A DNA stretch of 21,387 bases, from the NCBI GenBank assembly GCA_028685445.1, contig JAQUDY010000001.1:1-21387 (forward strand). The letters are read 5' to 3'. The position numbers and the translations under genes are program-made. How positions within the stretch are numbered: position 1 is the first letter of the stretch; the number at the start of each line of letters is the position of its first letter. Shown here one piece after another: positions 9,017 to 14,628 of this stretch. This DNA is from Bacilli bacterium. Its GTDB lineage: Bacteria; Bacillota_I; Bacilli_A; RF39; UBA660. The notes below the pieces were generated by a model, which saw nothing but the letters and a program-made list of their open reading frames with translations, did no database searches and was not told where the DNA came from.

Positions 9017-9039
9017 CCAAACTTTTACTTAAAGTTTGG
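9017..9039 (-). repeat. Perfect hairpin 3' of tRNA-His
   Basis: CCAAACTTT (9017-9025) and AAAGTTTGG (9031-9039) form a 9-bp stem with a 5-nt loop, just 13 bp after the tRNA 3' end and before the U-tailed terminator. It has no U-tract itself. It may help tRNA 3' processing or act as a first termination step. Confidence 0.5.
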
Positions 9040-9052
9040 ACAGATTCAAATA

Positions 9053-9129
9053 TGGGGCGATATGTGGGAATCGAACCCACGTGTACTGGAGCCACAATCC
9101 AGCGTGTTAACCACTTCACCAATACCGCC
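9053..9129 (-). tRNA. tRNA-His (GTG)
   Basis: A complete cloverleaf on the minus strand. The acceptor GCGGTAT pairs with ATATCGC (one G-U pair). The anticodon stem CTGGA/TCCAG encloses TTGTGGC, anticodon GTG. The T arm is GTGGG-TTCGATT-CCCAC. CCA is encoded at the 3' end. The extra 5' G (9129) opposite C73 is the G-1 identity feature of tRNA-His. It is followed by a hairpin and a U-tailed terminator, and it marks the right edge of the accessory region. Confidence 0.97.
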
Positions 9130-9142
9130 ATAACGTAGATTT

Positions 9143-9171
9143 ATTTTAGCAAATATTTATTTAAATAGCAA
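9143..9171 (-). promoter_or_regulatory. tRNA-His promoter
   Basis: On the minus strand TTGCTA (9171-9166) is a -35. A 17-bp spacer ending TGC precedes TAAAAT (9148-9143), giving an extended -10. The predicted start is a few bases upstream of the mature tRNA 5' end. Confidence 0.65.
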
Positions 9172-9192
9172 GTAGCAATTGTAAAATTACTT

Positions 9193-9201
9193 TGCTATAA
9201 T
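9193..9201 (+). promoter_or_regulatory. Extended -10 for the PAP2 gene, leaderless start
   Basis: TGCTATAAT (the hexamer is 9196-9201) is a consensus extended -10 divergent from the tRNA-His promoter. The usual spacing places the first transcribed base at 9208, which is the A of the ATG of the PAP2-like gene. No -35 or Shine-Dalgarno is visible. Confidence 0.6.
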
Positions 9202-9207
9202 TAATTT

Positions 9208-9840
9208 ATGAGAAGTATATATAAAGATAAATTTTTTTTATTATCAACAGGAAGCATTTTTTTATTTAATGCGTTTATTTATTTTTTTATTAAATTGTTT
9301 ATTACTAAATACAATCTTATTAGTTCTCCTTTAGATAATTATATACCCTTTTTACCATCATTTATTTATTTTTATATGATATGGTACCCTTTTGAATTAA
9401 CTAGCTTATTTTATCTTTATAAAAAGGATTTTAACACATATTTTAAAAGTATCTCTGCACTTATTATTTCTCTCGTAATAATGCATTTAATATTTATTAT
9501 ATATCCTACTATGGTAGATAGGCCCGTAGTTGATTCTTTTAATAGTTTAACATCTTTAATAGTATATATCACTTTTAAAAGTGATACACCTGTTAATTGC
9601 TTTCCTTCTGGACATTGTATTATATGTTTTATTATGATTTTTAGCTTTTTAAAAACTAAAAATATGAAATTAGAAACTAAATCAATTTTTATTGGTATTA
9701 ATATATTAATTGTATTATCAACATTATTTGTTAAGCAACATGTATTATACGATGTTTTTGGAGCTCTGGTTCTTTCATTTATTAGTTTTTATTTCTTTAG
9801 TAAGTTTAACATATTTAAAAAATTAGCTAAAAACAGCTAA
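9208..9840 (+). CDS. PAP2-like membrane phosphatase
   Basis: A 210-aa integral membrane protein with about six hydrophobic segments. The PAP2/acid phosphatase pattern is present: DRP (104-106) as a weak first motif, CFPSGHC with PSGH at 133-136, and VKQHVLYDVFGA with H178 and D182. Such enzymes remove phosphate from lipid phosphates (phosphatidate, undecaprenyl diphosphate, phosphatidylglycerol phosphate) or transfer inositol phosphate; the exact substrate is unclear. It converges on the phosphatidylserine decarboxylase gene, which suggests but does not prove a role in lipid metabolism. The mRNA appears leaderless, with no Shine-Dalgarno and a -10 six bases before the ATG. Its stop overlaps the opposing gene's stop by four bases inside a shared terminator. 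Confidence 0.8.
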   Translation: MRSIYKDKFFLLSTGSIFLFNAFIYFFIKLFITKYNLISSPLDNYIPFLPSFIYFYMIWYPFELTSLFYLYKKDFNTYFKSISALIISLVIMHLIFIIYPTMVDRPVVDSFNSLTSLIVYITFKSDTPVNCFPSGHCIICFIMIFSFLKTKNMKLETKSIFIGINILIVLSTLFVKQHVLYDVFGALVLSFISFYFFSKFNIFKKLAKNS

Positions 9841-9846
9841 TTTTTT
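9817..9846. terminator. Bidirectional terminator between PAP2 and psd
   Basis: AAAAAATTAGCT (9817-9828) and AGCTAATTTTTT (9835-9846) form a 12-bp stem with a 6-nt loop, flanked by A- and T-tracts so that it works on both strands. It overlaps the 3' ends of both convergent genes. Confidence 0.85.
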
Positions 9847-10700
9847 TTACCGATTATTTCTCCTAATTTAACAATAGTTTCAATATTATTCAAGGAATTA
9901 TCTAATATGTCTTTATCTATCTTTACTGTATTCTCTTTAAATACTAAGCAAATAGTAGACCCTCCAAATTTAAAATATCCTTTTTCTTCACCTTTTTTAA
10001 ATTTATGGTTTTCATGATGATTTACAATTTTACCTACCAATAGTGCCCCTACTTCTATACTTATTACATCACCAAAGTTTTCGGTATGTAATATGCTCCA
10101 TTCTCTAGAGTTTTTTTTATAAATATTATATTTACTTAAAGCTATAGGTCTTACTGCATGTAACACCCCTTTTATAAATGTATTTTTAGATTTATATCCA
10201 TTATCAATATATGAATATCTATGATAATCATCTACACATAGTCTAAATATCAATATTTGACCATTAATATAACTATTAGCTAAACTACTTTCTATTAAAT
10301 CCTCTAATTTATAATAAGAACCTTTAATCAAAAAATCACTATTTTCATTTATTTGATACACTGTTAATTTAGCATCACATGGGCTAATTAAACTTTTTTT
10401 ATTTATATTTATTTTTCTAGCTTTTGGAGTTATTTTTCTTGAAAAGAACTCATTAAAATTTTTATACTCTTTTTCATAATCATTTAAATCAATGTTATGT
10501 TTTTTTATAAAAGGATTAATAAGCACTTTTGATAATTTACTATCTAGAAATAAACCAATAATTTTACTTAAAAAACTTAAAATAAATAGTTTTAAAATAA
10601 TCCGTCCAAGTATAGTGTTATATAAAAATAAAGTGGTTTTATCCTCCTTTATTTCAACAATTTCATTTGATTTACGATTTTTTACTTTTAACGTAGCCAT
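9837..10700 (-). CDS. psd: Phosphatidylserine decarboxylase proenzyme
   Basis: A 287-aa enzyme that decarboxylates phosphatidylserine to phosphatidylethanolamine at the membrane. The proenzyme cleaves itself at the GST motif to form a pyruvoyl group: here FKFGGST, with Ser248 the expected pyruvoyl source. Other family landmarks are NEFFSRKI, SPCDAKL, the DYHRYSY segment, and ENHKFKKGEEKGYF before the cleavage site. The length is near that of clostridial-type Psd. The ATG at 10700 overlaps the end of pssA by 13 bases, so the two steps of the pathway are translationally coupled. Transcription ends at the shared bidirectional terminator. Confidence 0.95.
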   Translation of the reverse strand: MATLKVKNRKSNEIVEIKEDKTTLFLYNTILGRIILKLFILSFLSKIIGLFLDSKLSKVLINPFIKKHNIDLNDYEKEYKNFNEFFSRKITPKARKININKKSLISPCDAKLTVYQINENSDFLIKGSYYKLEDLIESSLANSYINGQILIFRLCVDDYHRYSYIDNGYKSKNTFIKGVLHAVRPIALSKYNIYKKNSREWSILHTENFGDVISIEVGALLVGKIVNHHENHKFKKGEEKGYFKFGGSTICLVFKENTVKIDKDILDNSLNNIETIVKLGEIIGKKN

Positions 10701-11317
10701 GCTTTTATTCCTAATATTAAAGCTACTTCTAAAACTCCAACAATAATAAACATAATCATTTTTTTATTATCTGGCTTTTTTATAAAGTTTGCTTTAAATA
10801 CGAATAAAAATCCGATAATTAATAATGCTGCTGCGTATATATATTGAAAGCTATTTTCTGTCCATGTTTTTAACATATAAACTACTGGTAAGATCAACGC
10901 TACGCTTGTAGTTGGTAATCCTACAAAAGAAGTACTTCTACCAGCTTTCGTTTTTGATATTTCTTCTTCATTTACATTAAAATGTGCTAATCTAATTAAC
11001 GCTCCTAAAGAAAATATAAAATATATTGGTAAGTAATACCATGATTGCATCCCTATAGAATACCCAATTGCTACTGGTAAAACTCCAAAAGCAATAACAT
11101 CTGCTAGTGAGTCTATTTGAATTCCATAGTTTATTTCATTTCTATCTCTTTTTTTCCTTCTTGCAACTTTTCCATCAAACATATCAAGTAATCCGGAAGT
11201 CATAAGACAAATTAAAGCCAAAAAAGAATGTCCGCTAAAAGCCAGTCCTATCCCAGCAATAGCTGAGCAAACACTTAAATACGTTAATATTACTGTATAA
11301 TTATATATACCTATCAT
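10688..11317 (-). CDS. pssA: CDP-diacylglycerol-serine phosphatidyltransferase
   Basis: A 209-aa polytopic membrane enzyme that joins serine to CDP-diacylglycerol, making phosphatidylserine and CMP. The CDP-alcohol phosphotransferase signature is complete: D45-x2-D48-G-x2-A-R53, then G65-x3-D69-x3-D73. Five or six hydrophobic stretches follow the usual topology. It is the first gene of a pssA-psd pair. The start at 11317 has only a weak Shine-Dalgarno (GAAGTGA). An extended -10 lies about 45 bp upstream. The product is the substrate of the Psd encoded next. Confidence 0.92.
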   Translation of the reverse strand: MIGIYNYTVILTYLSVCSAIAGIGLAFSGHSFLALICLMTSGLLDMFDGKVARRKKRDRNEINYGIQIDSLADVIAFGVLPVAIGYSIGMQSWYYLPIYFIFSLGALIRLAHFNVNEEEISKTKAGRSTSFVGLPTTSVALILPVVYMLKTWTENSFQYIYAAALLIIGFLFVFKANFIKKPDNKKMIMFIIVGVLEVALILGIKAWLR

Positions 11318-11359
11318 TTTTATTCACTTCTCTTACTTCTTTTATTTATTTCTGAATTG

Positions 11360-11368
11360 ATTATATCA
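11360..11368 (-). promoter_or_regulatory. pssA promoter, extended -10
   Basis: Minus-strand TGATATAAT (11368-11360) is an extended -10, predicting a start near 11353, about 35 nt before the pssA ATG. The -35 region is only T-rich. Confidence 0.55.
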
Positions 11369-11380
11369 CTATAACTCGTA

Positions 11381-11405
11381 AAAAAAAAGAGAAAGTTTTA
11401 AACTT
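11381..11405 (-). terminator. Probable spoIVB terminator
   Basis: Immediately after the spoIVB stop, the near-palindrome AAAAGTTTAAAACTTT on the minus strand is followed by CTC and a run of nine T. The hairpin is short and AT-only, so strength is uncertain. Confidence 0.45.
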
Positions 11406-12365
11406 TTATCTTTCACCTTCCTTTAACATGGTTGTGATAAATATACCATAACCTGTTGTTGGATTATCTAATATAACATGAGTTACTGCTCCATAAATTT
11501 TATTATCCTGAATTATAGGGCTTCCACTCATTCCTTGTACTATTCCACCAGCTTTCTTTATTAATTCATCACTAATTATTTTAAAGTGAATGTTTTTTTT
11601 ATCATTTACTTCTTCTATTTTATTTATATAAATTTCATATGCATTTACTTCTTCTTTATCTAAAACTGTATATATATATGCAGGACCAATTTTTAAATTT
11701 TTAGGTAAGCCTACTTCTAACGTTTCAAACGAATCTATCTCATCTGTATATATACCATATATCCCTTTATTAGTATTTTTAGTGACACTTCCATATATTG
11801 TATTTGAGTAAAATTTCGCATTTTTTGTTCCGGCTACTCCTATATTGCTTCTATCTATTTTAGTAACTGAGCTTTTAAAGATTTTTCCGGTTTTTACCTC
11901 AATTAATTTACCTGTATTGCTTTCTATAATTTCATGTCCTAATGCTCCATAGATTCTAGTTTCTGGATCTATATATGTTAAAGTACCAATTCCCGTAACA
12001 CTATCTTTAACATATAGGCCCGTTTTATACATATTATCCATAAACATTAGCTCAAATGTTATCTCATGAACTTTATTATTTCTTTTAATAGTCAAATGGA
12101 CTCTATTATTTATTACGTTATCTTCTATACTAGAGACCAATTCTTCAATGCTATTTACATAGTTATTATTAACTTTAATAATACTATCTCCAACTTTTAG
12201 ATTATTTTTATTAAACCTGTTTTGAACTTTATAAAACCCAATAATAATAATTCCATCATTTTTTATCTCAATTCCTAAAGTTTTACCACTAGGAATTATA
12301 TAATTAGAATAGGCTAAAACATTAAATGGTATTAATAAAATTAAAAATAATATATATTTTTTCAC
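11406..12365 (-). CDS. spoIVB: SpoIVB-like sporulation peptidase
   Basis: A 319-aa serine peptidase of family S55. In Bacillus SpoIVB is secreted from the forespore and triggers pro-sigma-K processing through SpoIVFA/SpoIVFB. A hydrophobic signal segment (residues 3-18) is followed by a PDZ domain (about 28-105, KVGDSIIKVNNNYV) and the peptidase domain with GALGHEI (His144) and GMSGSPIIQDNK (Ser about 280), then GAVTHVILDNPTTGYGIF. It is shorter than the Bacillus protein by roughly a quarter. The start is GTG (12365) with AGGTG five bases upstream. A terminator separates it from xseB, so it has its own promoter, which I could not identify. The gene's presence implies sporulation ability or ancestry. 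Confidence 0.92.
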   Translation of the reverse strand: MKKYILFLILLIPFNVLAYSNYIIPSGKTLGIEIKNDGIIIIGFYKVQNRFNKNNLKVGDSIIKVNNNYVNSIEELVSSIEDNVINNRVHLTIKRNNKVHEITFELMFMDNMYKTGLYVKDSVTGIGTLTYIDPETRIYGALGHEIIESNTGKLIEVKTGKIFKSSVTKIDRSNIGVAGTKNAKFYSNTIYGSVTKNTNKGIYGIYTDEIDSFETLEVGLPKNLKIGPAYIYTVLDKEEVNAYEIYINKIEEVNDKKNIHFKIISDELIKKAGGIVQGMSGSPIIQDNKIYGAVTHVILDNPTTGYGIFITTMLKEGER

Positions 12366-12400
12366 ACTATCACCTAATATTAGTTTGGCTAATTTAACAT

Positions 12401-12426
12401 AAAAAAAATAGCCAATTATTGGCTAT
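12401..12426 (-). terminator. Terminator of the nusB-xseA-xseB operon
   Basis: ATAGCCAA (12408-12415) and TTGGCTAT (12419-12426) form an 8-bp stem with a 3-nt loop. It is followed on the minus strand by eight T (12408-12401). It overlaps the last codons and stop of xseB. Confidence 0.9.
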
Positions 12427-12640
12427 CATTTGTCTTAAAGTCAGTGAAATCTCCGCTATCTGTTCTTATTTTATTTACTGATTCTAATGCATTATTTAAT
12501 TTATCTCCACAAACTTTAACTAATTTCATCGCTTCAGTATATTTTTCAATAGATTCTTCTAAATCAATATCTCCTGCTTCAAGATCTTTTACTATTTTTT
12601 CTAGATCCATCATTAATTCTTCAAATTTCTTTTTTTCCAT
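12416..12640 (-). CDS. xseB: Exonuclease VII small subunit
   Basis: A 74-aa all-helical protein, normal size for XseB, which coats the large subunit of exonuclease VII; the enzyme degrades single-stranded DNA in mismatch repair and other repair. The N-terminal FEELMMDLEKIVKDLEAGDIDLEESIEKYTEAMKL is the conserved core. Its ATG shares one base with the xseA stop (TAATG), giving translational coupling. The operon terminator begins within its last codons. Confidence 0.96.
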   Translation of the reverse strand: MEKKKFEELMMDLEKIVKDLEAGDIDLEESIEKYTEAMKLVKVCGDKLNNALESVNKIRTDSGDFTDFKTNDSQ

Positions 12641-13914
12641 TATTTTCCTACTTTCTCTACTTTCTCTATTTTCGCATCTAAGTTTCCTTCAGACAACATT
12701 ATATTAATTGTATCTCCTATTTTAATACTATCTACATTTTTAATTACTGTTTCTTTTAATTTAACAATACTATATCCTTTATTTAAAATCGTAATTGGGT
12801 TTAATAATTCTAACTTGTTTAAAAAAACGTGATATTTATTTTGATGATTTATAAATAAATTATCAGGATTTTTTAAAAAATGATTTTGCTTAATATTATT
12901 AAAATAACTAAGCTTGAATTCCAACTTATTACTAATTATGTTGTTTATTTTAGTTACTAAATTACTTAATTTTTCTTCTTTTTGTTCATAAATAGCGAGA
13001 GGATTTTTTATTACATAACTCTCTTTTAAATTAATTAATTTATCGTGATTAACTTTTAAATAATGATTTATTAAGTTTGTAGTTCTAATTTTATATTGGC
13101 TAATCAAAATATTTAAATCAGCAATATTTGGAACAGCTATTTCAGCGGCTCCAGTTGGGGTAGGTGCTCTTAAATCTGCAACAAAGTCTGCTATGGTAAA
13201 ATCAATCTCGTGACCAACAGCACTTATTATAGGTATTCTAGAGTTATAAATAGCATATGCTACCACTTCTTCATTAAATGCCCATAAATCTTCTATAGAC
13301 CCACCACCACGGCCTACTATTAATAAGTCTAAGTCATGATTATTAGCTTCTTCTATTTGCTTTGCGATATCTTCTTTTGCAAGCTCACCTTGGACTAAAC
13401 AAGGAAAAATAAACGTTTCGCAGATGGGAAATCTTCTCTTAATAGTGCTAAGTATATCTTTTATTGCTGCTCCAGTCGGGGCTGTGATAATACCTATCTT
13501 TTCTGGATATCTAGGTAATTCTTTTTTGTGCTCTTTGGCAAACAAACCTTTTTCTGAAAGCTCTTTTTTCAACGCTTCATATTTTAAATATAAATTTCCT
13601 AAACCATCTTCTTCCATATCTTCAATATATATTTGGTATGCACCTGTTGCTTCATAAATGCTAATTCTTCCTTCTACTAAAACCGTCATTCCATCCTCAG
13701 GAATAAAAGATAATTTATCTGCATTAAACTTAAACATTACAGCACTAATCCTACTTGATTCATCTTTTAAAGTAAAATATAGATGTCCTCTAGTATGCCC
13801 TTTAAAATTTGATATCTCGCCTTTTAAAGAAACTTTTTGAATGTGTGGGTCTGTATCAAATTTATTTTTTAAGTATTTATTTAATGTTGTTACAGTTATA
13901 TATTTTTTTTCCAT
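12640..13914 (-). CDS. xseA: Exonuclease VII large subunit
   Basis: A 424-aa catalytic subunit of exonuclease VII. An N-terminal OB-fold (about residues 10-105, VSLKGEISNFKGHTRGHLYFTLKD) binds single-stranded DNA. The nuclease domain contains IGIITAPTGAAIKDI, VGRGGGSIEDLWAFNEE and ISAVGHEIDFTIADFVADLRAPTPTGAAE. A long coiled coil follows, then the C-terminal GYSIVKL segment. Its start overlaps the nusB stop (TAATG), with AAGGTGA upstream inside nusB. Bacillus has folD between nusB and xseA, so this is a compact version of a conserved cluster. Confidence 0.97.
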   Translation of the reverse strand: MEKKYITVTTLNKYLKNKFDTDPHIQKVSLKGEISNFKGHTRGHLYFTLKDESSRISAVMFKFNADKLSFIPEDGMTVLVEGRISIYEATGAYQIYIEDMEEDGLGNLYLKYEALKKELSEKGLFAKEHKKELPRYPEKIGIITAPTGAAIKDILSTIKRRFPICETFIFPCLVQGELAKEDIAKQIEEANNHDLDLLIVGRGGGSIEDLWAFNEEVVAYAIYNSRIPIISAVGHEIDFTIADFVADLRAPTPTGAAEIAVPNIADLNILISQYKIRTTNLINHYLKVNHDKLINLKESYVIKNPLAIYEQKEEKLSNLVTKINNIISNKLEFKLSYFNNIKQNHFLKNPDNLFINHQNKYHVFLNKLELLNPITILNKGYSIVKLKETVIKNVDSIKIGDTINIMLSEGNLDAKIEKVEKVGK

Positions 13915-14309
13915 TATTCGTTTATCACCTTATCTAATACTGCATTAATCATTTTACGAACTGATTCATCACTATATTTTTTAGCTAGTTCAATTGCTTC
14001 ATTTATAACAACTACTGGCGGAGTGTCAGAATATTTAATTTCATAAATAGCCATTCTTAAAATTGCAGCACCTGTGTTATCTAATCGATCAACAGTCCAC
14101 TTTTCTAAGTATCTATTAGCAATAATACCCAAATCGTCAAAATAGGTCACTATTCCATAAACCATATCTTTAACAAATTCATTATCAATTGCAATGTTTT
14201 CACTAATTACATTATCAACGTTATATTCAAGACCATTACTTTTATATAAAGATATTTGATATATAATTGTCATTATTTTTTCTCTAAGTTCACTTCTATT
14301 AATAGACAT
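13914..14309 (-). CDS. nusB: Transcription antitermination protein NusB
   Basis: A 131-aa all-helical RNA-binding protein. It works with NusE (S10) at boxA to support rRNA antitermination. The C-terminal NusB core is clear: WTVDRLDNTGAAILRMAIYEIKY, then VVINEAIELAKKYSDESVRKMINAVLDKV. An in-frame GTG at 14318 is possible, but the ATG at 14309 has AGGTG six bases upstream and is preferred. It is first in the operon with xseA and xseB, behind an extended -10. The promoter is preceded by the tandem hairpins at 14381-14446. Confidence 0.96.
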   Translation of the reverse strand: MSINRSELREKIMTIIYQISLYKSNGLEYNVDNVISENIAIDNEFVKDMVYGIVTYFDDLGIIANRYLEKWTVDRLDNTGAAILRMAIYEIKYSDTPPVVVINEAIELAKKYSDESVRKMINAVLDKVINE

Positions 14310-14326
14310 ATCATTCACCTTTTTTT

Positions 14327-14335
14327 ATTATATCA
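14327..14335 (-). promoter_or_regulatory. nusB operon promoter, extended -10
   Basis: Minus-strand TGATATAAT (14335-14327) predicts a start near 14320, about 11 nt before the nusB ATG. No good -35 is seen. Confidence 0.6.
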
Positions 14336-14372
14336 AATGAATAGATATTATTCTATTAAATATCGTAAAAAC

Positions 14373-14412
14373 AAAAAAAATGAGCCAAACATAACGAATC
14401 ATGTTTGGCTCA
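14373..14412 (-). terminator. Strong terminator between mutS and nusB
   Basis: TGAGCCAAACAT (14381-14392) and ATGTTTGGCTCA (14401-14412) form a perfect 12-bp stem with an 8-nt loop. It is followed on the minus strand by eight T (14380-14373), then GTTTTT. It ends transcription arriving from mutS. Confidence 0.9.
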
Positions 14413-14446
14413 GTAGCCAGAGAAATAACGAATCATTTCTTTGGCT
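14381..14446. repeat. Tandem hairpins with identical loops
   Basis: Two abutting hairpins lie at 14381-14412 and 14415-14446. Both have 12-bp stems and exactly the same 8-nt loop (AACGAATC on the plus strand), embedded in the shared 12-mer ATAACGAATCAT. The stems share AGCCA at the base but differ in the upper part. Both arms change together, so pairing is kept except one G-U on the plus strand (C-A on the minus). Conserved loops with covarying stems suggest a duplicated, recognised RNA or DNA structure. Confidence 0.8.
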
Positions 14447-14521
14447 GATTTAATATTATCAAAAAGTTATATTTATGTCAATACCTTTTTTTAATTTTAT
14501 TATAAAAATTATTCTATTAAT

Positions 14522-14613
14522 TTGCTAAAGTAAATTCCAGTTTAAGTAATAATAGTAGAATTTAGTCTTGCAAGAGATTCCAGTTTCAAATTTTGCAAGA
14601 TTTAAATCCAGTT
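14522..14613. repeat. Three short degenerate direct repeats
   Basis: Between mutS and the hairpins, a TTGC(A)AGA element followed by ATTCCAGTT occurs three times: TTGC at 14522, 14568 and 14593, CCAGTT at 14537, 14580 and 14608. The middle copy contains the palindrome TCTTGCAAGA (14566-14575). No coding function is seen here. Confidence 0.5.
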
Positions 14614-14628
14614 ATATTCATAAGCTAA

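Noticed and set aside
9053..9129. tRNA-His as the island's attachment site
   Set aside because: The recombinase is of the serine type, which rarely uses tRNA genes. I saw no repeat of the tRNA 3' end elsewhere in the window.
14256..14453. A plus-strand frame running through the tandem hairpins
   Set aside because: It is antisense to nusB, lacks a Shine-Dalgarno, and owes its length to the inverted repeats.
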